A DNA stretch of 64,000 bases from Bactericera cockerelli (Eukaryota; Arthropoda; Insecta; Hemiptera; Triozidae), in contig JAMCCL010000015.1 of the NCBI GenBank assembly GCA_024516035.1, positions 434,001 to 498,000 on the forward strand, read 5' to 3'. A program made the position numbers and the translations under genes. Under the pieces are notes generated by a model. The model saw nothing but the letters and a program-made list of their open reading frames with translations. It did not search any database and was not told the DNA's origin. Numbering within the stretch: the first letter of the stretch is position 1; every line of letters begins with the position of its first letter. Positions 23,984-36,300 of this stretch are shown here, in pieces.

Positions 23984-23989
23984 AATAAA
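23984..23989 (+). other. Possible polyadenylation signal of the ropporin-like gene
   Basis: AATAAA about 460 bases after the stop codon; another AATAAA lies about 25 bases further on. Neither can be proven without transcripts. Confidence 0.4.
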
Positions 23990-24209
23990 TCATTTAAGCT
24001 ATTTTTATAATAAAGTCTAGTAATTCTACTAAACTTTGATTTATGTAGTTTTCAAGGTACAAAAAAAATTACCGACGAGTCAATTTTATAAATTAGTAAT
24101 CGACAGTCGGGTGCAATAGTTTTATAACTCATCCCGAGTGCAATGTTTTTTAACTCCCCTCTAGAAATATAAAAATATAAGGAAGTTAACCTCCGCCAGT
24201 AAATCTTAC

Positions 24210-27200
24210 CTTGTGCAGTTGACTGGGGTGTAGAGTGGAGGTGTGGGGGGTACTGTCATGTATCTTCACCTCCTCCCTGCTGATTCTCTCGCCTGCATAC
24301 CCGTCCGCCTCTGTAATAAGCATAGAGGAGTAAATGGAGACGTCATAACATTTATCTCATGGGTGATAAATAAATCCATCCCCTAACAGACTATCTAAAA
24401 TGGCTACCGTTATTACCTTCAGAAGCATGAAGATTGTAGAAGAAAAATTAATTTATTATTGTGATTTCCTCCGTGTTAAAACTAACAAAGATGGCCAATT
24501 TTTGCGGACATGTATGAGACATTACAAGTTCTCCATTTACCTATTTCACAGTGGTAATAATTATAAGCAGTTTTTAGACTCTCAGCGCAAGACAGGTAGG
24601 AAGAAGGTCCCATTATGTACTACACATTGCATAGAGAAGATAAGTAACACGGCGCTTATAAAATTGTTAAAATTTCTTTTCATTACTTTTTCAAATAATT
24701 GTTAACTTTTTTTGGGGTTTCAACTGCATGGTCAATTGGTCATGCTACGTACAAACACTTGTCATCAATTACCTGCTTGCCACTTTCATATTACTTCCAG
24801 TTAAACTACTTCCTAGTTCAAATACTAGCAACTTACCATCATAAGAAGCTCCGGTCGTCAAAGTTTCTTACGGTTTAATGGTGTATGAAGAAAAGTCCAA
24901 GTCCTCACAATGGTTGATCGCACATAGAAATTTGTTGTTCAGGACAAGCCAACTTTGAAATAAAGTTGTCTGGAGACCATCACCTAAAGGAGACCCCCCT
25001 TCAGCTGTAGCCAAGCTGTCTACAAAAACAACAACAAGAGGTGCGGTACTTGGTTGCCTAGCAACTCATCTATATTCATTATTCATGTAAACAACTTGCC
25101 ACTTACACACTAGCAACTACTCGCCACCTACCATCATCAGAAGACACCGGCGTCACAGGGGCGGCAGGCGGGGGCACTTCGTTGCCTAGCAACTCGTCAA
25201 TATTCTTGTGCCGCCCGATGAAGTTGTACTGATCCCGGCACTCCGGACTGTGAGTCCGGTAGGAAGCCAGCAGCTGGTCAATGAGGGGTTCCTCGTCCTC
25301 CGCATCCTCCAGGGCGTCGTCTGGTAGGATGAGGGTGGGCGGACGGCCTGGGAAGTGGAAACAGAATCAGCGTCAGGCATTAATGCCGTGTAGCAATAAT
25401 TTTGACAAAGAGTTTACTACTACTACTAGTAGTAGTATAAACAGAAGGGAGAAATTGTACTATGTAGATACGATTGAGTGAATTTTTTTTAGAATATAAC
25501 ATGGAAATTATAATTTATTAAAAATAATTACATTCATTTCTATCTTCAAATTTGAAATTCCATCTAAAATTTGAAATTCAAATTCTATCTAAATTTGAAG
25601 CACACCACATCCATCTTCAACTTCATACCTCCTCAACTTGTATCTTGAACCTCTCAATCTGAGAGAAACAGCCCGAATCAGAGCAACTTGTACTTTTGTT
25701 TTGACCCAACCAACAATTCTGTTGTAAGGTTTTGTTGGATAATGTGTTTATGGATAAATTGATCAGATTCACACTTCTAATAAACTATAAGCAGCGTCGA
25801 TGGCACGTTGAATGCACCGATTCTCGTTGGATCACCGAAATTAAGCAAGGTCCAGCTAGATGAAGACTTCGTGATGCTGGCATTCCGGCTCATCCCAGGC
25901 TGGGTGAGGTAAATGTAGGTAGCAGGTTTGTGAGTTTCTTGCGAATGGAGGGTAACACCTCCGTCGTGATTTGACCATGCAGTTGAACCCAAATTAAAAA
26001 AAAAAACAACAATAAAAAAAACACTGCCAATTATGGACACAAGACTTCCTCGTGATTGTTTCACATTGTATACCCGTGCGAATTTTGAGATTTTATACTA
26101 AATTATATGTATCTCCAAAACGGCTGAACCGATTTTCTTCAAATTTTGTTTTATTTGGTAGAATACTATTTTTTCTACATTCTACATTCCACAAAAATTC
26201 TGTATCGGCAAGTGGTGAAACTTATTTTTTGACTTTTTTGTCCAAAATTTCGGATTTTCTTAAATATCAGAGTTACTTTATAATTAATTAAAAATAAATA
26301 TAAATAGCCATGTAAAACTATAATATCTATATAAATTATACATACAAAATTTCATCAAAATCGGGTGTACCGTTCACGAGATATAAGCGTTTAAGTAAAA
26401 AGTTAGTGGTCAGGCGCATGGTCTCTTTCACCCAGAACCGCTAGTACGAATTTCATGAATTTAAAATGGGACCATCTACAGAACGTCTCCTATGTGTGTT
26501 ACAAGGAATACTTTTAACAGACCGACAGACCGATGCACCAACAGACTCACAAAAACGAACACAATACTTCCGATTTCTAATGTTAGAAGTTTCTCGGAAG
26601 TAAAATGAGACCAAGGTCCGAATTATGAAACAGTATAAGCGTAATACAGCCAGCTGATAGTGTCTACTTGGATTAAATCTAATCCTGTTTCATAAGTCGG
26701 TTCCGTTCTTTGTGTTCTCGTTATTCAAGGACAACTGTTTTTGTCTAGAGGTCAATTGAGTGTTTTCTAAACATAAACACATCTAGAAATTTCTAAAAGT
26801 GGGTAGTTCAGTCATAAGAGTTCACATTATAATATAAAAAAAATTAATACTTACTAATACAGGGTGGTTCAAGTGCGGCCGCCTCCTCTTGTCCCATCCA
26901 CCACGCCCTCTCTCCTGACTCTATCTTGGTTATGAGGTACTGCTTCTTGCTCACCCTGTCATAACTCTCCAACTTAGCCACATCCCTCTCACTCTCAGCC
27001 TCCTCATTATCTTCCGCATTCCCCTCCAGCCACCAACACTTCTCCCCAGCGGCGTTTCGCCAATCCCTGACTCTGGATAGTTCGCTGGTTTCCCCGGCCA
27101 CCACTCACCACCTGCCTTGTCAGAGTCAGAATGGTTCGCCCGGTTCAGATAGTACTGGTTCAGCTCCGCGGTGCTTCTGTCTGAATCATTCGCCCTCTCC

Positions 27201-29930
27201 GCACTCGTCTGCTGAGGGTCACTCGCCTCCTGCTGCTCTGTCCACCAGGGCACGCTGCTAGAGTCCATTTTCCGGAGCTGGAAGGTTTTCTCGTTCATAT
27301 TCTCGTCAACCTGTTGTTGTTGTTGCTCTTCGTCTTGACTCCACCATGGCTCGTGCGTTGAATCCATTTTCCGAATCCGGAAGCCTTGGACATCGTTGTT
27401 GCTTTGTGACGTTTCGTTCTGAAGGTTTTTAAGCTCATTCCACCAGAGATTCTGATTTGAATCCATGCGGTTTACGTTGTAATTCTGCGGATTCACTTGC
27501 AGTTCGGAGGACTTTTCTTGTTCAGACGAGGAACCGAGGGAAAGATCTGAGTTGGTTGTTCGCGGTGAAGGTGGCTTCAACTCAGGAGACGTCCTGGCAG
27601 CCCACCCGTTATTCTCGCAGGAGTCGAACTTGCGGAGTGTGAAGCTCTTTGGAATGTCGCGTTGAGGAATGTTAAGAAACTGTCGAGCATTCTCTGAACT
27701 GGAGGAATCGCTCTGCTTGCCTGAGCTCAGCATACTCCTGCTCTTGGACTTCTGCAGACTACCAGACTTGCTGTGATCACTTGCATCATAATAGGACGGA
27801 CTGCTGGGACAACTCATCTTTTGATTTTCATCGTTGCTGGATTCCTCCGATAGTTTCACTCCAGCCATGGGGGCCAAGGCTCGCACGATGACATTCCGGG
27901 GATCTGTTTTGTTAGGAAGAGGTGGTTTGTCAGCAGCATTGGCAAAATCATGTATCAAGCTGTACGCATGCCCTTTGAACATTTCTTCCGGGTCTTCTTC
28001 TTGATGGTCTTCCTCAGTGCTATAGCTACTGTCTTCCTCCTCTTCTTCACTGCTGCTGCTTGGTTCAGTGGTAGCTATCTTCACACTACTCTGGCTTTGT
28101 TCCAAATTCATTTTACTAATAGATTTGCTTAGTTCCAACATGTGCGCCTCGCGAAACTCCGGGCTGTCTATACTAACCGGCTTGCCATTACTTCCCGAGC
28201 TGCCGGAGCGAGGAGACTGGGGCGGCTTAGCCAGCGTCACGCCGAGGCTAACTGTCCTGAGTGGGGCCGGAGGAGGCTCGGGTATCTTGGGGGAGACATC
28301 TCCACTGCGAGGGGTGTAACTAAATGCTAGTATGGGTTTGGAATCTATCGGGCTACTATCATTACGAGTATAGCTAAACTTTGAATAAGTTGGACTTGAA
28401 GGGCTGTCGGATTTATAACTACTCAGTCTTGGAGATCGAGGGGCGGGGCTTGTGTCTCGGGAAAAGTCGCTGGGTTTTACCGAGGAGCTTCGGATGGGTA
28501 GGTCAGACGGTCTCGCATAGCTATAGCCCGTGCTCAGTCTACTGGGTGTGTTACTAGCATAGCGAGAGGGGGCTGGGGAGGAGCTAGGAGAGTAGGTGGA
28601 GGCGGGGCTTGTGCTGAATCTATTGTTCCAAGAGGAAGTTCTGACAGTGGTGGGGGGCGGGGCAGGCGGATGCTCGTCCGTCTGCATCTCAATATTCCTT
28701 GTATGGACGTACTTCCTGTTCCTGATCACCTCAAACTCCAACAACTTCTCCAGATCTGCGCGTCTCTGCCTCAGAAAGACAGAGTTGGACGGTGGAGATG
28801 GTGACGTTGCTCGCGTGACCATCTTGACTTTCTTCTCATACTTATTTTCGCTTTTCGCCAGATCAAACGTGACCCTCTCGATGACGCTCTTCGGATTCAC
28901 AAGCTGAGTTTTCTGCAGGAAGCGGGAGACTTTGGGTTTCTCAGCCGGAGGAGGCTCAGGGGATTTCACCCTGGCTTCCGCAGGTTCACCTCCATATTTG
29001 TCTCGAATGGAGGCTACACCACTTCCGTATTTTCTGACAGGTGGGGGCGGCTCTTCTTTCTGCTTGGGTGAGAGAGTGAAGTTAGTGTTGCTTGATGCTC
29101 TGACGGGTGGGAACCTGTCTGCGCCATACTGAAATAAATTATGATCGAAATGAAAATTAGGAATGTGAAAATGTATTATTTGAATAATTCACAGATACAT
29201 AATAAATTACAACACACTCGGCATAGGTGTTTATTTTGAAAACACCTATACAGATACAGACATATGAAAATGATCGATTGCCAGTGCATGCAATGTCCGC
29301 TATTAAATGAAAAATAAACTACTTTAACAAAAAGAGCACTCAATCGAGCTCACTCATATTTAAATGCTTTTCTGATTTTAACGTAAGAGTTTTTTCAGGC
29401 ATGGACCTCAAAATCTTAAAAGTGATTGGATTTTTTTTTAATCCACGCTTAGGACCGTATGAATGAACAATGCTAACGCGGAGACTGTTACTATACTTTT
29501 GTTATTACCATGGTAACAAAAATTCAACAAAATGTACTATATTAACAATGTCCACCATAGGAGTGGTCATTAATTCAGGCTTTCATGATGCGAAATCAGT
29601 TCCAACCAAGTTACCACTTACACTATTTGTTGACGTTCGCTCTTTTGGATGAACCATTCCTCCAGTGTACGGAGCATTGGTGGATGATCGCGAATTGGAT
29701 TGGTACGCGTTGGATAGGCGATCGCTGAAAGAACTACCTGACCGGTCGTTCCCATTGACAGTTGAACGCTCATTACTGGAAGCGTTTGAGGAGTAAGCCG
29801 TGTTTCCGGTAGCGTTTGAAGAGTAACCACTGTTACCCGTAGCGTTTGAAGAGTATGAAGAGACGGGACGATGTTCATTGCTCGTGTTGGAGTTCCCATA
29901 GCTCGGTTTACTTGGGTTGTTGCGATTTAT
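24210..29930 (-). CDS. Large Ser/Pro-rich protein with Trp-Trp repeats, partial
   Basis: I do not recognise this protein. Four minus-strand exons are clear: 29622-29930, 26855-29128, 25132-25347 and 24210-24310, all with GT/AG junctions and compatible phases. No start or stop is visible, so the gene runs beyond both ends. The first visible exon is Ser/Asn-rich with repeated SSNATGN. The 2.3 kb exon has Pro-rich KEEPPPPVRK, a more conserved-looking block (KVSRFLQKTQLVNP, VIERVTFDLA, RRADLEKLLEFEVIRNRKYV), a long Ser/Pro-rich low-complexity region, and then six Trp-Trp motifs: NLWWN, EPWWS, VPWWT, GEWWP, KCWWL and RAWWM. Three sit in an LRKMDS or ITKIES context. Exons 25132 and 24210 give acidic sequence with DEEPLIDQLLASYRTHSPEC. 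Overall it resembles a disordered cytoskeletal or scaffold protein; function unknown. The reading frame breaks near 27092-27097, where the fourth and fifth motifs fall in different frames. A GTGAGT donor at 27108-27103 could instead join directly and in frame to exon 25132-25347. Confidence 0.75.
25791..26006 (+). repeat. 5S rRNA-derived SINE copy
   Basis: This is the cleanest 5S-like head in the window: TTGAATGCACCGATTCTCG and GGATCACCGAAATTAAGCAA. The standard body and poly-A follow. It sits in the intron between exons 25132-25347 and 26855-29128 of the minus-strand gene. Confidence 0.9.
26015..26606 (+). repeat. Repeat family F1 copy
   Basis: ACTGCCAATTATGGACACAA at the left and ATGTTAGAAGTTTCTCGGAA at the right, with the shared interior including GTACCGTTCACGAGATATAA. 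It lies directly behind the poly-A of the 5S-derived SINE. Confidence 0.85.
26617..26700. mobile_element. Short MITE with GAAACAG ends
   Basis: AATTATGAAACAG at the left and CTAATCCTGTTTCATAAGTC at the right, an internally deleted copy of the family at 17854. Confidence 0.75.
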
Positions 29931-30111
29931 CTGAAATAAGGAGAAGTAGGGCAATTGAAATCATATAAATCGCGATTGATTTATTTTTCTCTGTCGATAT
30001 TTTAGATAAACATTTGTCAATAATAGTATCTCCACTCCCACAAAATGCCGACCCCAAGTAGGTTTAGGAACATGCAAAGTGAAAAATAGTCAATAAGAGT
30101 ATCCAGGCCTT

Positions 30112-30252
30112 TGTTCCAGAAAGCACTCCCTTTCAACCGTCACACAACGCACTCTGATTGGTTAATTTGAGCGCAATAACCAATCAGATTGCGTTGTGTG
30201 ACGGTTGAAACGGAGATTCGGGGACTTTGAGAGTGGAGAGTGTTTCTGGAAC
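30112..30252. mobile_element. Small foldback MITE, ~140 bp
   Basis: TTCCAGAAAGCACTC at the left pairs with GAGTGTTTCTGGAA at the right. Inside, CAACCGTCACACAACGCA and ACCAATCAGATTGCGTTGTG form a strong stem. Non-coding. Confidence 0.8.
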
Positions 30253-30855
30253 GGGTTACAGGAATACAGGAGTATTTTCTAATGGTCCAGTATTTTTTTT
30301 GCTGAACAGTTACAGAACAATTTGTAGCAGAAAGTTGATGCGAAGTTCAAACAGACCAATAACAAAATATGTCCTATTTTTATGGACAGAACATGAAAAG
30401 GAAAATTTATTAAATAAGTAGTTTCCACAGTAATAACCCATTGCCTTACTCTTGAGAAATAATCTAAAGTCTTCTTGTGTTCTACAAACCAATCTGTCTG
30501 ACAAAGGCAGTTTGATTTAATGAAGAACGAGGTTAGAGGAAAACAATGAACACGTTTAATCTTATAACAAATATTTTCTTGAGAAGGTGTCCACATGAAT
30601 TTATTTGATAAGTTTTATTATCAATGACGTCCATTGTTCGGCAGAGAAACTCTGAGAGTTCAGTTAATAAAATTATTGTTACACGCGATAGCATCAGGCC
30701 TGTGTGGGTGGATTTTGAAGGGATTATTGCTTGCTTTTCGTAGGATATTGTCGTGCATGTACAAGTACAGTGGTACTTTGTTTAGATTGTTTGGCTTATG
30801 ACAAGAGGTCTCATTACGATAACATATTAATTTAGAACCAAATTGACTTCAGCAG

Positions 30856-31195
30856 TGTGTCCCGGTAGCTCAGTGGTCAAGGCGTCCGTCTGGTTCGAAT
30901 TTCAGAAGTCGCGGGTTCCGAACCCAGCCGGTACGTGACAAGTTATACTCACATTCGCGATTTTGACCACATAATGATACGTCTTTTTTTATTTTTTTTT
31001 ATTTAGAAACACTTTATTAGTAGAACATACAGACAAATTCAGACAAATAATGGGAAAAAGTAAATATAAAAATGACAATAATAATAATATAACACAAGAA
31101 AAAATAAATAAAATATATACTATGTCCTAACGTCTTGGGGTTACTGCTGGAATAATGGGACTCATTAATCCTAATCGGGTAGTATAAATGAGGCG
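30856..31195 (+). repeat. D-type SINE split by a nested insertion
   Basis: The head has CCCGGTAGCTCAGTGGTCAA and GCGGGTTCCGAACCCAGCC, typical of a tRNA-derived SINE. The body resumes at about 31132 with TTGGGGTTACTGCTGGAATA. A 148-bp AT-rich insertion starting with poly-T (30984-31131) interrupts it, with ACGTCTT at both borders as a target duplication. Confidence 0.75.
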
Positions 31196-31199
31196 ATAT

Positions 31200-33388
31200 T
31201 ACCCATTTTAATAGTATAATATTATGTGGTAAATAAATATTCAAATAAATGAGGCTCAAGTTATGGTTTGGAATCTTCCGAACTTCCAAATTCCTATGCA
31301 AACAGTTTTATCAGACAAGCGTAACACCAAATAAATAACTTGAGTTGGGTACCTCCTTCAGCGGTTTTGCTAAAATTATTTTCAATCCGGCCCTGGCATC
31401 GTGTGGAGATGCCGAGATGAATTGCCAGAACAGAGAGTACCCAACTTCCTCTTGCACTGTGTGAGAATTCGCAACATGCAAAACAAATACTAGTGGCCGA
31501 ATACCAGGGCAAATGGTCACCATAGCAAAATTGTGAATGTGTAAAAAGTCCCGGGTTCGAGACAGATTTGAGATTAAAATTCGAAAATTTGTTTACAAAT
31601 ACTTGTTAAGGAATCTTCTTTTTTTCTCGCACTTTTTCCTATCCAATTTGGAGTCGGGGTTGATCAACCTCGTCCTCATGGTTGAGGTTGTTTGGTTCTG
31701 GCAATAATAATTGTAAGGAATACCATAATTCCATATACACAACCATTAACTCACTAAGTAATAGCAATGTGTTAAAGTCACAATGAAAATTATTCAAGTT
31801 TTCATTGTATCTGATAATGTCGAAGTTTCCAATCTACCAAATTTCATCAACAAATACAAAAGTGTCTCTTTCGATTTCGATCTCATGTAACAACTATCAT
31901 CATCGATGCACATTTGCAAAAATAATGTTTTAATGTTTTCGTTTACCCTACCTTAATGTGCAATATTGTGGAGCTGTACATGTTAAAGATTTATTATGTT
32001 GATGTATTATTATTATTAGTTGCTTTTGATTAATAAATGTGTTAATGAGTTGTTGACATACTCGTACACATTAAGATTAAATATTTCTTTCCATAAAATA
32101 AAATTCGAAGTTGGTTTTGTCACTTGTCAGTAGCCATGGTGGGGTGGATGAAAAAACAAGTCCAAGTTGATAGTCCTCTTCTCCTTGGACTTTTCCTATT
32201 CCGAAGGGGTCGTCACTTTAGATATTTGATAGTTAAAAATAATTGTATTCGTATTGTATCCGTGTTTTAATCCTTTTTTTCTTTCAAAAACACATTCGAT
32301 CCAAAAAAATTCCTTTGTTTTTTCTTCAATCCAATTTGATTCTATCGGCTGAGAAATTATTGGAAGACCTCTTCTGTTTCGATGTACGCAAGAGTTGGAC
32401 ACATCTAGATACTGAAAGTCAGACTCTTGAGTTGGTAAGTTGCATAGTTCAAATTCAAATTCAAAAAATACTGATGAAAGTTAATGTTTAAATAGAAGAT
32501 TGTTTTGAAGAATTAGCAAAATTCAAAGGAACGTGTGACTTGTGGACTGTGGTAAACCTACAAGCTACAAGTGTCTCTCTTAATGATATAATTATGTACC
32601 CATTATAAGTGAGTTTTTTCTTTGATTTTTTAAATGCATACTTAGAATTATAAAAATTTAATTACAGATTATAAATTTGAGAACAATTAGATCCCTGTTT
32701 GAGTTTAAAAGTTCATACAACAAGTGAAAGCTTTGTCATTTATTTGAAATGAGAAGTATTTAAATTTTACTAATGGCACTTACTTTGTTCCATCTTTTAG
32801 TTAATAAAATTTATAGAAGACCACACACAACACAGAACAGAAGTGAAAAAATAAATAAAAATAGGTATTAGTTTATATTTACGACACAGGTTCATTTTTA
32901 CAACATAATACCTGTTGAAGATAGTTAAAAGTTTTTTTTTTTTTTAAATTGAAAGGGACATTGATTGACCAAATTGGATTCACAAGTTCAAGTCAGATCT
33001 GAATTTCTCCATTTGAAACAGTACCTTAGCTTCTTCTTATAAGTGGAATGATGGGGAATTATTTGCTATCACGTTCATATTAGAAATCCAAGCACGTATT
33101 GTTATGATTAATATTTTATATAAATATAAAAAAAGGAAAAAAAGAATCCTAGTTTTAGATAAAATAATAAAGATGACAATTCTTCTTATAAGTTTTACAA
33201 AACTTAGGGCGAAAATAATAGATGTTTTTGTGAAAGTTTCGAATTGCGTACTATCTAAGATAGGGAAAACCGATGTTAAGCAATCACTGTCTATTCATTT
33301 CGGCTTTCAACTTTGAAACAGGCCGAACTGAAAGTTCAAGGGAAACAATCATACTTTTTCAGATACCTTGGCGTCTCTAAAGTTCAAG
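31200..33388. other. Gene-free region upstream of the lyase
   Basis: No coding signal. AT-rich with scattered repeat fragments, such as GTTGATCAACCTCGTCCTCA near 31660 that recurs near 62590. A TTTTTCAG at 33354-33361, 27 bases before the lyase ATG, looks like a splice acceptor, so a noncoding first exon may lie somewhere in this stretch. I cannot place it. Confidence 0.45.
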
Positions 33389-36300
33389 ATGTCGGAGAAC
33401 ATAGCCACCGAAACCATGAACATGAAACTGTGGAAGGGCTGCTTCAAGGAGAACCTGAACAAGTTTGTGGAGCAGTTCACGGAGTCTATTACGGTGGACA
33501 GGAGACTGTACAAAGAGGACATTGCAGGTAAGCACTGGACAGGAGACTGTACAAAGAGGACATTGCAGGTGAGCACTGGACAGGAGACTGTACAAAGAGG
33601 ACATTGCAGGTAAGCACTGGACAGGAGACTGTACAAAGAGGACATTGCAGGTAAGCACTGGACAGGAGACTGCTTAAAGAGGACATTGCAGGTAAGCACT
33701 GGACAGGAGACTGTACAAAGAGGACATTGCAGGTAAGCACTGGACAGGAGACTGTACAAAGAGGACATTGCAGGTAAGCATTTGGATGAGGAAGCAAGTG
33801 GTTGGAGGACTACATATAAACAGGTTTTAGGTAAAAGGGAGAAGAAAATTGATTATGGAAAAAAAATGCATTGAGTAGTTTCCATACTATCAAATCACCT
33901 CACTACTTGGATCATTTGTATTTTAATTACTATTTTTTTTTTTTTTTAATAATTTTAATGTTTTTAATGTTAAATTTTTGTACTTTATTACTTTGTATAT
34001 TGGGTCCCCATGGGCACCTAAATTTTAATAATAATAAATAAAAAAAATTAACGAACTGATACCTTCAACATTTGAGTTTGACCAAATTGTTTAGGAATAA
34101 TGAAATTATGTAGGAAAATATCAATTTAGAACTAATTTTGAGAAATGAATATATCCCCCAGGATCAATCGCTCACGTGACCATGCTGCACTCCTGCGGTC
34201 TGGTGAAGGAGGAGGAGAAGGAGATCATCATCAAGACCCTCAACGAAATAGAAGTGGACATAAGAGAAGACAAGATAGAACTGAAAACTGAACTGGAAGA
34301 CATACACATGAACATTGAGTCTGAACTCATCAAGAGAATTGGTAAGTTAGTGAATTCTTCTTCATAATATTGAGGAATAAACCAAAGTGGGTATCTTTTT
34401 AATCCAGATTAAAATAGAAGAGCTGAGACGAGACGATAGAAATAAAAACTGAACTGGAAGACATACACATGAACATTGAGTCTGAACTCATCAAGAGAAT
34501 TGGTAAGTCAGTGAATTCTTCTTCATAATATTGAGGAATAAACCAAAGTGGGTATCTTTTAAATCCAGATTAAAATAGAAGAGCTGAGACGAGACGATAG
34601 TTATAAAAACTTAACTGGAAGACATCCATATGAACATTGAGTCTGAACTCATCAAGAGAATTGGTAAATCAGTAAACTCTTCATATTAATATTGTAGAAT
34701 AAAAGTGAGTATCTTCAAAATCCAGATTGAAATAGAAGTGGACATTAGAGATATTATACATGAACTTTATACATGAATTAGATATATTATACATGAACAT
34801 TGAGTCTGACCTAATCAGAATTGGTGGGTTAGTAAAAAAAAAAAAAATATTTTTATTACAAAGTACACTCCTGGATGACAAAAAATGTTTTTAACTATTT
34901 ATAAAATATAAAAAATGCTTTCCAAGTCTGAGGAACGAGGCACTGTGCCCATCACAGCAGAATATTGGAAAAGACATGAGGATTTTTTAATGAACTCACA
35001 AAAAAAGTCAGCAAGTTTCAGTCATCATAATAATATGGTTCAATAAGTATCAAATAAAAAAATGAGTTTTCCCCATAGTAACTTTCATCGGTAGACTTTC
35101 CAAATTTTTCCTGGTGTCCGCTTCAGAATTTCAAAAAAAAAAAATAAAAAAATAGAAATTGAGAGTTTTGCATATTTCTCATATTTTACAATTTCTATGA
35201 TCATTGTTGAAAGAACGAGCTGAGATGAACAAGTGACACCTAATTCACTTCCCACCTCGGTTGATGAGTTTTCCGTCTCCTTCATGCAGTTTGAACTTGA
35301 GACAAATGAGACATTCTCGAGTTAGTCCCATGCGTGACGCAAAATTATTTCTGCCACTTTTTAGCGCGTTTCCATTTTAGCAGGAATCCTATATACATAG
35401 TTTAATTATAAATGTAGAACACCCATACATATTACATATGGTGTTGTTTTCAAAGTAGGTTCCTTTTTCTCAATGAAACTTTCTTTTTATTATTATTTTT
35501 ATAAAATTATATTATAATATCAGATGTACATTAACAAGACTTTTAAAAAGCTAAAAAATTGTAACGGGATTAAGAAATATTTCAATAGGAGATAATCTAG
35601 AGAGAAAATCCTGGTTTTTTCTATATTAGTAACCAACTCTGTGCGCCAGAGGGTCTTAACTCACCATTAATATCTGCTATGTTACTATACAATCAACACT
35701 CCTCTAAATTGGACCTTTTAAATAATGTAAATATCTTTAAGAAAGAATGTAAGCAACAACTAGGTTTAGAAAATTAATCTTACCTAGGCTAAGTATTAAG
35801 TTCATGTAATTGCAGTGAAACACATTGCGTTTGAACATTAATTAAAAAAAAAAATTGAAAATGTCAAAAGAGATTTGGAGGGTCACCCGCTTTCGTAAAT
35901 GGGCCATAAAATTGTGAATTTATTATTATTTTTTTTATTCAAAATATATTTTATTTTTAAATGAGAACAAACGCTTTGGACAGTTCCGAAACTCTAATTC
36001 TTTTAAAATAATACATGGATTAAGTCTAATCCAAGAAGAAGTAGAAGTTACTAATCCAGAGCTTTAATTACTAAGCATAATATACAAGTCATTGACTTGA
36101 TTAACCCCGTCGTATATGACCATCCAGTTGAAAAACGACGTTGAAAATAATAATAATAATAATCTGGTCATTCGCACCAGATAGGTTGTTGGTGTGTTTC
36201 TTAAAATAAAATGACACAGAGGCAAGAATCTTAACATTAATCTCAGAAGAATGAGATTAGAAGACTCTCTGGATACGACTCGGGAGATTACTCACCATCT

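Noticed and set aside
25186..25380. 64-codon frame MPDADSVSTSQAVRPP on the minus strand
   Set aside because: It is out of frame with the exon 25132-25347, whose acceptor and phase fit the neighbouring exons; the frame crosses the acceptor.
33349..33797. Minus-strand frames of 93-139 codons with repeated SSLYSLLSSAYLQCPLCTVS
   Set aside because: They are antisense readings of the 41-bp repeats at the lyase donor. Three units make 123 bases, so several frames stay open by chance.
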